DNA of 64,000 nucleotides from Argentina anserina (lineage: Eukaryota > Streptophyta > Magnoliopsida > Rosales > Rosaceae), in NCBI RefSeq assembly GCF_933775445.1, contig NC_065873.1:28210001-28274000 (forward strand), read 5' to 3'. Shown piece after piece: positions 37,315 through 46,447 of the stretch. Every line of letters starts with the position of its first letter. Positions within the stretch are counted from its first letter, which is position 1. The position numbers were made by a program, and so were the translations under genes. A model generated the notes under the pieces. It was not told the origin of the DNA, ran no database searches, and saw only the letters and a program-made list of their open reading frames with translations.

Positions 37315-38766
37315 TCATGGATCAGAAGCATGGTTACCAGGTTCAAGAGGACTATGATCAGTAGCAGCAAAAGCAAGGAAGTTCTCATCCTGTTCTAATG
37401 TAGCCATCTCTTGTTCGCCTAGATAAATCCAGGCTTCAACTCCATCACGGGACCTCGTATCTGTTAAAACCACTGCGTTTGTGAACACGGATTCAGGAGC
37501 ATTATGTGTACCGACAGAAGACATCCATATAGGTTTTCCCCACCCAAAATCGACGTCGTACAGGCCAAAGTTGCACCAGCTGGTAAAACCTATATAATCC
37601 AAGTTACCATTAGATGCTGCACTGGAGAAAGTATAACCCATCTCTTTTGAAAGCTCACACAGTTTGGTGACTCCTTCATCCCCTTGTAGGCTTTCGACAA
37701 TATTACCGTCGAGTTTCTTTATTGCTTCTCTGATCAGAATCACCAAGCTGCCAAGTTCCAACTCTTCAGCTTTCCTGCTGCATACAGTAGCTGCAGCTTG
37801 GAACATAAAATTCCCCATACAATTTTCTGAAAAGGGTGGCACTGCTCTTTGACGCAAATTGACCGCATGGGTTATCATAGTTGGCCTCTGCTGCTTCTGC
37901 CCACCATCAGTAATTTCATGGTTATGAAAGGCCAATGCAACCATAATGCACTTCCAGATGAGTGCCGTAACAACCTCTACACGAGTTGGATTTTGCGCGC
38001 TTGAGCTTGAGGTCGTGTTGGCTGCTGCTTTGTCCTTAAGTGAGGCAATAGCTGCTGCATCAAACACAAATCTCCTTGTAACACACTTTCCCATTCTCAG
38101 AAAGCGTCTCCAGAAAGTCATCATCGTTGCCTCTTGTGGGAATGCATCACTTTGAGGAAATAGAGATGGGGCATCAAAAGTAGGCATACATATATCAGAT
38201 GCAGGAGTGTTACGAGACCTTGCAGCCCAAGCTTTGAAAAAGGTGCGCAGCGCAGTTCCATCAAAAACCATATGGGAAACCAAGACACCAACAACATAAC
38301 CACCGCACGCAAAGTTGGTGACTTGGATCATAGCTAGGGGAGCTCCTGGACCTTCTGATTCACTAAAACCAGCACCAGATGGAAGGAACTGACTAAGCAG
38401 TGAGACATCTGGATGGTTGAGGAACTGGAAGAGACATGTGGACTCTACTTCTGCTTCAGTGTAACTAACCCCCTCGTCATTGCAATCGATAGAGAGATTG
38501 TCTCTGAATCTTCCAGCAAGAGGGTAGAAGCTAGTCAAGGTTTCCGAGAGAGATAGCTTTAGCTGTTCTGACCTCTGGTAAATATCACCAAAATTAACAG
38601 ACGGTGTTGTGTTTGGGTGAATGGGATAGTAGAGGATCCTGGGAAGATAAATGGAAGGAATCAGCTGGTCCAAGAGGGAGAGCTTGTGGATTTTAAGGTG
38701 CTGAGGTGTTGGGGAAGAGGGCTTGATGCACTCTTTCGAGATGATTCGAACGACCATGTTTGTCAT
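37315..38766 (-). CDS. BAHD acyltransferase, vinorine synthase-like (copy 2)
   Basis: Single exon, 483 residues from MTNMVVRIISKECIKPSSP. An in-frame ATG lies seven codons upstream (38787), but copies 3 and 4 do not keep it, so I start at 38766. HxxxD is HMVFD (VSHMVFDGTALRTF); DFGWG is intact (VDFGWGKPIWMSSVG). Very similar to copy 3 throughout (compare FPQEATMMTFWRRFLRMGK in both), including promoter and 3' flank, so the two arose by a recent tandem duplication. Expected to be cytosolic and acyl-CoA dependent; the acceptor alcohol or amine is unknown. Confidence 0.93.
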   Translation of the reverse strand: MTNMVVRIISKECIKPSSPTPQHLKIHKLSLLDQLIPSIYLPRILYYPIHPNTTPSVNFGDIYQRSEQLKLSLSETLTSFYPLAGRFRDNLSIDCNDEGVSYTEAEVESTCLFQFLNHPDVSLLSQFLPSGAGFSESEGPGAPLAMIQVTNFACGGYVVGVLVSHMVFDGTALRTFFKAWAARSRNTPASDICMPTFDAPSLFPQSDAFPQEATMMTFWRRFLRMGKCVTRRFVFDAAAIASLKDKAAANTTSSSSAQNPTRVEVVTALIWKCIMVALAFHNHEITDGGQKQQRPTMITHAVNLRQRAVPPFSENCMGNFMFQAAATVCSRKAEELELGSLVILIREAIKKLDGNIVESLQGDEGVTKLCELSKEMGYTFSSAASNGNLDYIGFTSWCNFGLYDVDFGWGKPIWMSSVGTHNAPESVFTNAVVLTDTRSRDGVEAWIYLGEQEMATLEQDENFLAFAATDHSPLEPGNHASDP

Positions 38767-38821
38767 TCTGATCAGCTCAATGTTCAAATGAACTTATGGT
38801 TGGTACGAAATATGCTATAAC

Positions 38822-39481
38822 CTGCTTAGTTTCAAGGAATTTAATGCACTAAAATAAGCAGACATTTGAAATTAAGCTGCTGGCTGGACTATGTATTATT
38901 ATGCCGGGTATTTAAAATAAAGAAGTTGGTTTATTAGCCAGGTCTGTCCTTCATTACTGGAATACTGATATATACTGAGTTTTCTGTACTAAATTTTGTT
39001 AAATGTCTTCTCTGATTACGTATAACTTTCATTTATTTAACACTTATCTCTGAATATTTTTGATAGAGAAATATATATTTCCAAACTAGATGGTTGCCGA
39101 CTGTACTTCTACACTAATATATAACAAGCCAATTTGGTAAAATGACATTTTCTTCTGACATCACTGGCTTCCTTCAGATCAAAGTTGACATAGAATATAC
39201 AAGATACTGTGACCAATATACCAGCTTGAAGCTCAAAGCCAAAACATTGATCCTCCAACAAAATGAATCAGTTACGAATGGGAACCTATTGAGAGATGCG
39301 GTAGCAAACTAGCAATGACTTGCTTTTGCTGCCTTTACAAAGCCACTTCTTCATCGCAGGGGAACTAGCCGAATATTATTTCTTGCTGCTCTGAAGGTAC
39401 ATTGCAATTATCTGCACCAGAGTTTTACTTGCAACACAGTGAGAATGATTTTTCATAATGTGAGACGTAGTAACCATCCAT
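38822..39481. repeat. Duplicated BAHD promoter flank, copy A
   Basis: Upstream flank of BAHD copy 2. It aligns along its length with 41759-42466 upstream of copy 3 (for example TTAGCCAGGTCTGTCCTTCA and AACACAGTGAGAATGATTTT occur in both), with small indels. Similarity stops at GTAACCATCCAT. Confidence 0.85.
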
Positions 39482-39544
39482 GTTCGAGAAAGAGCAGTAG
39501 AATCAAAACATGCAAAGGCAAGTAAGCTGTCATCTTGTTCTCCA

Positions 39545-39676
39545 GCATATGCACGCTTTCCTTGTTCATCAAGAATCAGAGGACCAATGCCGTACCATCA
39601 GAACTAGGCAATACATTAGTACTGATGACCTGATTGAATCTCTTCTGTGGCTGCAGCCCAAGCTTTTGAAAGAGGC
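39545..39676 (-). pseudogene. Relic of a BAHD acyltransferase gene
   Basis: About 130 bp matching the middle of the broken copy 5 at 50273-50400: shared blocks include CTTTCCTTGTTCATCAAGAATC, then GGCAATACAT, GATGACCTGATTGA and GCAGCCCAAGC in the same order. It is closer to copy 5 than to copies 2-4. It has no intact frame of any length and carries indels. It is part of a segment present between copies 2 and 3 and absent between copies 3 and 4. Confidence 0.75.
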
Positions 39677-39842
39677 GAAACTAGGCGGAACTAATCTTGT
39701 ATGGCTAGGCGGACTAAGCGGGTGGATGATTTTTAATAGTCGGGTATGGGCCGGGGCTCCAAATTGAAAGAGGCGAGCGAAAATAACAAACTCCCACACA
39801 TACTAGCTTCTCTCACTCACTCCAATCGCCGGCGAACTACTC

Positions 39843-39956
39843 ATGACTCTCCGAGCTCTCGCCGCCGGAAAATCCCTAACCAGATTAGGTTTCGAGAGGA
39901 TCCTGATATTGTTAGTGTTCAATGTGCTATTGGTAATGATCGAATTTTGGTTATGA
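39843..39956 (+). other. Short frame resembling an organelle-targeting first exon
   Basis: A 37-codon frame starting MTLRALAAGKSLTRLGFERI is basic, amphipathic and free of acidic residues at first, like a mitochondrial presequence. It then continues into hydrophobic codons, and a possible donor (TTG|GTAATG) lies inside it. It could be the orphaned first exon of another gene carried in with the adjacent BAHD relic, or chance. No downstream exon was found. Confidence 0.35.
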
Positions 39957-40228
39957 ATTTGACCCAAGTAATATTTGAAGTGCTTAATTCCGCTATTTGG
40001 TTGCTTTAAGGAGTTGGGGTTTCACAGGTTAGGTGACTGTAGCACTCTGATATTGTGTACTTCAGTTGCAATGAGCTGTGGTTATTATTAAAATAGAGCA
40101 ATCAAGCATATAGCTTTCAATTCTTACTGGTGCTTCTGTTATTCTTCATTGCTTGCTCTAGTACGATGTGATAATACTTCACAGTTTGTAACATTTTCCA
40201 GTTACAACAAGTGGGGAAGGTTGATCTT

Positions 40229-41671
40229 TCATGGATCAGCAACAGGGTTACCAAGTTCAAGAGGGCTATGATCAGTAGCAGCAAAAGCAAGGAAGCTCTC
40301 ATCCTGTTCTAATATCGCCATCTCTTGTTCACCGAGATATATCCAGGCTTCAACTCCACCACGGGACCTCGTATCTGTTAGAACGACTGCGTTTGTGAAC
40401 ACGGATTCAGGAGCATTAGCTGCACCGACAGAAGACATCCATGTAGGTTTTCCCCACCCAAAATCAACGTCGTACAGGCCAAAGTGGCACCAGCTGGTGA
40501 AACCTATATAGTCCAAGTCACCATTAGATGTTGCACTAGAGAAAGTGTAACCCATCTCTTTTGAAAGCTCACACAATTTGGTGACTCCCCCATCCCCTTG
40601 TAGGCTTCGGACAACATTGGCATCGAGTTTCTTTATTGCTTCCCTTATCAGAATCACCAAGCTGCCCAGTTCCAACTCTTCAGCTTTGCCGCTGCATACA
40701 GTAGCTGCAGCTTGAAACATAAAATTTCCCATACATTGCAATGAAAAGGGTGGCACTGCTCTATGACGCAAATTGACCGCATGGGTTATCATACATGGCC
40801 TCTGCCCACCATCAGTAATTTCATGGTTGTGAACGGCCAATGCAGCCATAACGGACTTCCAAATGAGTGCCGTAACAACCTCTACACGAGTTGGATTTTG
40901 CGCGCTTGAGCTTGAGGTCATGTTGGCTGCTGCTTTGTCCTTAAGTGAGGCAATAGCTGCAGCATCAAATACAAATCTCCTTGTAGCACACTTTCCCATT
41001 CTCAGAAAGCGTCTCCAGAAAGTCATCATCGTTGCTTCTTGTGGGAATGCATCACTTTGTGGAAACAGAGACGGGGCATCAAAAGTAGGCATACATATAT
41101 CAGATGCAGGAGTGTTACGGGACCTCGCTGCCCAAGCTTTGAGAAAGGTGCGCACTGCAGTTCCATCAAAAACTATATGTGAAATCAAGACACCAACAAC
41201 ATAACCACCGCACGCAAAGTTGGTGACTTGGATCATAGCTAGGGGAGCTCCTGGACCTTCTGATTCACTAAAACCAGCACCAGACGGAAGGAACTGACTG
41301 AGCAGTGAGATATCTGGATGGTTGAGGAATTGGAAGAGACTTGTGGACTCTACTTCTGCTTCAGTGTAACTAACCCCCTCGTCATTGCAATCGATAGAAA
41401 GATTGTCTCTGATTCTTCCAGCAAGAGGGTAGAAGCTAGTTAAGGTTTCCGAGAGAGATAGCTTTAGCAGTTCTGACCTCTGGCAAGTATCACCAAAATT
41501 AACAGACGGTGTTGTGTTTGGGTGAATAGGATAGTAGAGGATCCCGGGAAGATAAATGGAAGGAATCAGCTGGTCCAAGAGGGAGAGCTTGTGGATTTTC
41601 AGGTGCTGAGGTGTTGGGGAAGAGGGCTTGATGCACTCTTTCGAGATGATTTTAACGACCATGTTCGTCAT
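40229..41671 (-). CDS. BAHD acyltransferase, vinorine synthase-like (copy 3)
   Basis: Single exon, 480 residues, start MTNMVVKIISKECIKPSSP. HxxxD is HIVFD; DFGWG intact (VDFGWGKPTWMSSVGAANA). Nearly the same protein as copy 2, differing mainly by a short deletion after ITDGGQ and scattered substitutions, some of which fall near the active-site motif (SHMVFDGTALRTFFK in copy 2 versus SHIVFDGTAVRTFLK here). Promoter and downstream flank are also duplicated. No disabling change seen, so both copies are likely functional and may have divergent expression or substrate range. Confidence 0.93.
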   Translation of the reverse strand: MTNMVVKIISKECIKPSSPTPQHLKIHKLSLLDQLIPSIYLPGILYYPIHPNTTPSVNFGDTCQRSELLKLSLSETLTSFYPLAGRIRDNLSIDCNDEGVSYTEAEVESTSLFQFLNHPDISLLSQFLPSGAGFSESEGPGAPLAMIQVTNFACGGYVVGVLISHIVFDGTAVRTFLKAWAARSRNTPASDICMPTFDAPSLFPQSDAFPQEATMMTFWRRFLRMGKCATRRFVFDAAAIASLKDKAAANMTSSSSAQNPTRVEVVTALIWKSVMAALAVHNHEITDGGQRPCMITHAVNLRHRAVPPFSLQCMGNFMFQAAATVCSGKAEELELGSLVILIREAIKKLDANVVRSLQGDGGVTKLCELSKEMGYTFSSATSNGDLDYIGFTSWCHFGLYDVDFGWGKPTWMSSVGAANAPESVFTNAVVLTDTRSRGGVEAWIYLGEQEMAILEQDESFLAFAATDHSPLELGNPVADP

Positions 41672-41758
41672 TCTGATCAGCTCAATGGTAAATGAACATA
41701 TTGACGGTACAAAATAGGGTACTATAAACTATATATGCTAATGTCGGTTGTTAGCAAC

Positions 41759-42466
41759 CTGCTTAGTTTTCAAGGAAATTAATGCACTAAAATAAGCTGG
41801 CATTTGAAATTAAGCTGCCGGCCGGACTCTATTATTATGCCTTGGTCATTGAAATAAAGAAGTTTGTTTATTAGCCAGGTCTGTCCTTCATTACTGGAAT
41901 ACTGATATGAACTGAGTTTTCTGCACTAAATTTTGTTGAATGTCTTCTCTGATTACGTATGACTTTTATTTATTTAACACAAATCTCTGAATATTTTTGT
42001 TAGAAAAAATATCCTTCCAAACTAGATGATTGCCGAATGCCGACTGTACTGCTACAATAATATATAATTAGCCAATTTGGTAAAATTACAGTTTCTTCTG
42101 ACACGACTGGCTTCCTGCAGATCAAAGTTGACATAGAATATACAAGATACTGTGACAAATATATCAGCTTGAAGCTCAAAGCCAAAACATTGATCCTCAT
42201 ACAAAGTGATGGTTGCAACTTGCAAGTATACTCAGAACTCAAAGGCCACAAATAACATAATCAGTTCCGAAGGGGAACCTAGGATTGAGAGATGCGGTAG
42301 AAATGAATTGCTTTTGCTGCCTTTGCAACAAAGCCACTTCTTCATCGCAGGGGAACTGACCGAATATAATTTCTTGCTCTGAAGGTACATTGCAATTATC
42401 GGCACCAGAGTCTTACTTGCAACACAGTGAGAATGATTTTTCATAACTGTGAGACATAGTAACCAT
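41759..42466. repeat. Duplicated BAHD promoter flank, copy B
   Basis: Partner of 38822-39481. In addition to the promoter it reaches to GTAACCATCCAT, after which this copy passes directly into the downstream flank of copy 4 (ATCAGCTGTGGTTGTTATTG near 42510), without the 560-bp insert found in the copy A position. Confidence 0.85.
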
Positions 42467-42670
42467 CCATTGCAATTAATAACATTCGTACATTGTGTAT
42501 TTCAGTTACAATCAGCTGTGGTTGTTATTGATATAGAGCAATCAAGTATATAGCTTTCAATTCTTACTGGTGCTTCTATTACTCTTCATTGCTTGCTCTA
42601 GTACAATGTGATAATCTTCACACTTTGTAACATTATTTTCCAGTTACAGCAAGTGGGGAAGGTTGATCTT

Positions 42671-44116
42671 TCATGGATCAGAAACAGGGTTACCATATTC
42701 AAGAGGACTATGATCAGTAGCAGCAAAAGCAAGGAAGTTCTCATCCTGTTCTAATATCGCCATCTCTGGTTCACCGAGATAAATCCAGGCTTCAACTCCA
42801 TCACGGAACCTCGTATCTGTTAGAACAACTGTGTTCATGAACACGGATTGTGGAGCATTGTCTGCACCAGCACAAGACATCCATATGGGCTTGCCCCACC
42901 CAAAATCGACGTCGTACAGACCAAAGTTGCACCAGCTGGTAAAACATATAAAATCCAAGGCACCATCGGATGCTGCACGAGAGAAAGTATCGCCTATCTC
43001 TTCTGAAAGCTCACACAATTTGGTGACTCCTCCATCCCCTTGTAAGCTTTGGACAGTATGGCCATTGAGTTTTTTAATTGCTTCCCTCATCCGAATCACC
43101 AAGTCACCCAGTTCTACCTCTTCAGCTTTGCTGCTGCATACTGCAGCTGCAGCTGGAAAGATAAAATTTCCCATACAGTTTTCTAAAAAGGGTGGTACAG
43201 CTCTTCGACGCAAATTGACTGAGTGGGTTATCAAAGTTGACCTCTGCTCTCTCTGCCCACCATCAGTCCTTTCAATGTTGAAGGCAAACGCAGCCATTAT
43301 GCATCTCCAGATGAGTGCTGTAACAACCTCTACACGAGTTGGATTTTGCAGGCTTGAGTTTGATGTGGTGCTGACTGCTGCTTTGGCCTTAAGTGCAGCA
43401 ATAGCTGCGGCATCAAACACAAACCTCCTTGTAGCACACTTTTCCATTCTCCGAAAGTCTCTCCACATAGACATTATGGTTGCGTCTCTTGGGAATGCAT
43501 TGCTTTGAGGAAACACAGATGGGGCATCAAAATTAGGCTTCCATATATCAGATGCAGAAATGTTTCGGAACCTTGCAGCCCAAGCCTTAAGAAAGGTGGT
43601 CACAGCAGTTCCATCAACAACCATATGTGAAACCGAGATACCAATAACAAAACCACCACACGCAAAGTTGGTAACTTGGATCATAGTTAAGTGAGCTCCT
43701 GGACCTACTGATTCACTGAATCTAACACCAGATGGAAGGAATTGACGGAGCAATGAAATATCAGGATGGTTGAGGAACTTAAAGAGAGTTATGGACTCGA
43801 CTTCTGCTTCTGTGTAAGTAGCCCCCTGGTCATCACAATCGATAGATAGATTGTCTCTGATTTTTCCAGCAAGGGGGTAGAAGCTAGTCAAGGTTTCTGA
43901 GAGGGAGTGCTTTAGCAGTTTTGACCTTTGGCAAGTATTACCCGAATTAGCAGAAGGTGTTGCGTTTGGGTGGAGGGGGTAGAAGAGGAGCATGTGTACA
44001 TAAATAGAAGGAATGAACTGGTCCAAGAGGGAGAGCTTGTGGATTTTCAGGTGGTGAGGTGTTGGCGAAGAGGGCTTGATGCACTCTTTCGAAATGATTT
44101 TTACCACCATGTTCAT
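42671..44116 (-). CDS. BAHD acyltransferase, vinorine synthase-like (copy 4)
   Basis: Single exon, 481 residues, start MNMVVKIISKECIKPSSP. HxxxD is HMVVD (VSHMVVDGTAVTTFLK); DFGWG intact (VDFGWGKPIWMSCAGADNA). It is clearly related to copies 2 and 3 but more diverged, with its own changes in the pocket-lining regions (SIYVHMLLFYPLHPNATP). The downstream flank is shared with copies 2 and 3, while the upstream flank is only weakly similar, so this duplication is older. Intact and probably functional. Confidence 0.92.
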   Translation of the reverse strand: MNMVVKIISKECIKPSSPTPHHLKIHKLSLLDQFIPSIYVHMLLFYPLHPNATPSANSGNTCQRSKLLKHSLSETLTSFYPLAGKIRDNLSIDCDDQGATYTEAEVESITLFKFLNHPDISLLRQFLPSGVRFSESVGPGAHLTMIQVTNFACGGFVIGISVSHMVVDGTAVTTFLKAWAARFRNISASDIWKPNFDAPSVFPQSNAFPRDATIMSMWRDFRRMEKCATRRFVFDAAAIAALKAKAAVSTTSNSSLQNPTRVEVVTALIWRCIMAAFAFNIERTDGGQREQRSTLITHSVNLRRRAVPPFLENCMGNFIFPAAAAVCSSKAEEVELGDLVIRMREAIKKLNGHTVQSLQGDGGVTKLCELSEEIGDTFSRAASDGALDFICFTSWCNFGLYDVDFGWGKPIWMSCAGADNAPQSVFMNTVVLTDTRFRDGVEAWIYLGEPEMAILEQDENFLAFAATDHSPLEYGNPVSDP

Positions 44117-45005
44117 CTTCTGATTAGCTCAATGTCAACTGACCATATAGTTGGTACGAGGTATGGTACTATAAAGTATGAATGTTGTTGTGGCTTATGA
44201 GGTATCTGCCCAGTTTCCTAGGATATGCACTGAAATAAGCAGGCATTACAAACTAAGCTGCCGGCCATCCTCAGGATTGTTTAAAGCGTCATTGAGATAA
44301 AGAAGCTAGTTAATTAGCCAGGTATATCCTTCAATACTGGTATACGCTATACTTACTAAGTTTTCTTTGCTAATTTTTAGTAGATGTCTTCTCTGATTAC
44401 TTGTGATTTTCGTTTATTATCCTCTTTGTTATGTCTGGATGTTTCTGTAAGAGAAAAATGTCTTACCAAACCAGATGATTCCCACTTCTGACACTAATAA
44501 AAACAAATTTGGCTAACATTAGACATTTTTTTCCTCTGAGTTTAATTCATTATTCCTGTAGTTCTTTGTCAGGATATTAATTTGACTATACAAGACACTA
44601 TAAAAGTGTAGATATATGCAAGTTGTTGGCTTCAACGCTTCTGCTAGCCAGCTGCCTAACAATCGGCATTTATCTAAAGTTCTAAACAAACAAACTGATG
44701 GTTACAATATTACCAGCTAAAAGCTCATAGCCAAAACAAACAAACAAACAAACATACAATGATACAAACAAACAAACAAACTGATAGTTACAAATATTAC
44801 CAGCCCAAAGCTGCAAGCCAAAACAAATGACAAACACATACGGCTCACTACTTTGGGTTATTAAACTTACTAAGCCGCCCATTCTAATTTGCAGAGCCTG
44901 CACAATAGTACAGCAGGTATTATTGCAAGGTGGAACTAATAAAAGTCCATTATCGAACTTTCATTACCAGCAAAAGGCTGAAGTAAAAACAGAAATGATG
45001 AATTA
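44117..45005. other. Spacer between BAHD copies 4 and 5 with a small tandem duplication
   Basis: The copy 4 promoter, then a diverged relic of the duplicated upstream flank. At 44686-44826 a unit containing (CAAA)n, CTGAT(G/A)GTTACAA and ATATTACCAGC occurs twice about 80 bp apart. No coding frame. Confidence 0.6.
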
Positions 45006-45439
45006 TCAATTAGGTAAAATACTAGGATTGAGAGAAGCAAAAGAAAGCAACTCCTTATTGCTTTGCAACAGTACCATCTCTTCTTCAGATAGAGAAATCC
45101 AAGCTTCAAATCCCTTGTTTCCCCATTCTCCTGTATCCATCAAACGAACCACATTGACCGAAAAGGCTTCGTGACAGGGCTCATGAACTGGAACGACCCA
45201 CAGAGGCTTTCCCCAGCCAAAATCGGCATCATACACTCCAGAGTAGGCAATGCTGGTATACCCAGTAAAGTTCATCTCCACCTGGTTATCCCCATCAGTA
45301 GAGGAGATCGCAATAGCCTCATACATGTCTTGGAAAACCTTAAGAATAGTCTCTAACCCAGCTTGAGCTTGTAGCTTCACCACCAAGTCACCATTGAACA
45401 TTGATGTTGCTTTCCTCATCTTGTTCACCAAGCTTGCTC

Positions 45440-45444
45440 CTGTT
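45440..45444. repeat. Target-site duplication CTGTT, left
   Basis: CTGTT directly precedes the 5' LTR; the same five bases directly follow the 3' LTR at 49935-49939. Confidence 0.85.
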
Positions 45445-45600
45445 TGTTGGCGTGAAACACGGTTCCGGAATTCACGGAATGAAACACGGTTCCGGGTTTC
45501 ACGGATTCCTTTTGTAGGTAGACTAGTATATATATGTACATCATGTGTGTATGAACAAAAGAGAAAAATTAATCAAGCAACTGTAAATTGTTCTTCCTCT
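45445..45600 (+). repeat. 5' LTR
   Basis: 156 bp from TGTTGGCGTG to TTCTTCCTCT, ended by the primer-binding site. It contains a TATATATATG stretch that may be the promoter. It ends in CT rather than the usual CA, and the 3' copy does too. Confidence 0.93.
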
Positions 45601-45612
45601 TGGTATCAGAGC
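45601..45612 (+). other. Primer-binding site for initiator Met-tRNA
   Basis: TGGTATCAGAGC starts on the base after the LTR and is the standard complement of the plant initiator methionine tRNA 3' end used by Copia elements. Confidence 0.93.
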
Positions 45613-45692
45613 CTCTTGCTCTGTTTTTCTGGGAATTTTTTTTTCTTTCCTCTCTCCGGCAGCTAGCTCGGAGCGACCTCCTGTTCTTACCT

Positions 45693-45961
45693 TGGTCTCC
45701 TTGAGCGCCGTGACCTTCTTGTCCTTGCTGGTGAGCACGTCCTCCTTTCACCAGCTCGGAACTTCCCCGGCGCCTCCTCTTCTTCTTCCTCAGCCTCTCA
45801 TTGATCAGAGCCCTCTCCAGCATCTCCACCCTCTGCGACAGCGTCCCCAGCAGTCTGCTTTGCTTCTCATTCCGGTGAACCAGCTCCGTCACCAAACCCA
45901 CCATCCTCTCATTCTCCTCCGCTGCACCTCGCCGCCGTCGATCCTCTTCCTCGACCCGAAG
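45693..45961 (-). pseudogene. Host-like coiled-coil gene fragment captured antisense inside the Copia element
   Basis: On the minus strand an open frame reads EENERMVGLVTELVHRNEK, then LSQRVEMLERALINERLRKK with heptad spacing, and a Lys/Arg cluster. This is typical of a cellular coiled-coil protein, perhaps a BAG-family (BAG8-like) regulator, and unlike any retroelement protein. After one frame change the sequence goes on as VLTSKDKKVTALKETK and ends at a good splice donor (AAG|GTAAGA). It occupies the position where gag should be and lies opposite to the element's sense. The source gene is not in this window; the BAG link is tentative. Confidence 0.65.
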
Positions 45962-46079
45962 TAGTCTCTCGCTCCATCGACGAGACCTTCCTCAGAGCTC
46001 ATAGACCGGCTGCTTCACCCCTCATCTCTGCCGCTGCTCCTCATCTCCGAATCGACCCACCGATCCCGCCGATTCACTA

Positions 46080-46360
46080 CTCCTCATCTCCGAATCGACC
46101 CTCCGGTGGTCCCTCCTTCCGGTGGTCCCTCCTTCCGGTGGTCCCTCATCTCCGAGACGCCCTCCGGTGGTCCCCTCCGATGCTCCTCATCTCCGAGACG
46201 CCGATTCACCCTTTTCCCGCCGCTGTCCCTTTCTCTCCTCTCTTTCCCGAAATTTTCCTTCAGAAACCCTACATTTATCTCTCAACCCGACCCGACCCGG
46301 CCCGCTCTCGACCCGACCCGGTCCATCTGATCCGACCCGGTCCATCCGACCCGACCCGGT
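46080..46360 (+). repeat. GC-rich tandem repeats in the Copia 5' internal region
   Basis: CCGGTGGTCCCTC and CTCATCTCCGA motifs recur several times at 46090-46200, followed by several GACCCGACCCGG-type units at 46280-46360. Overlapping frames are open in all plus phases, which reflects the repeats and not a gene. Confidence 0.7.
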
Positions 46361-46447
46361 CCGGCAAGAATCAGTTGTCTTTTTCCTTGTCTGTGCATCC
46401 TCACTGTCAGTGCAAGTGCACCAAAGACAGATTCCTTTTTAATTGGT

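Noticed and set aside
42831..43508. 225-codon plus-strand frame inside BAHD copy 4
   Set aside because: Antisense of a conserved BAHD coding exon; a similar antisense frame exists in copy 3 but is broken in copy 2.
44686..44826. (CAAA)n-rich repeat as an LTR or a regulatory array
   Set aside because: It is a simple-sequence expansion inside a small tandem duplication derived from the BAHD upstream flank.
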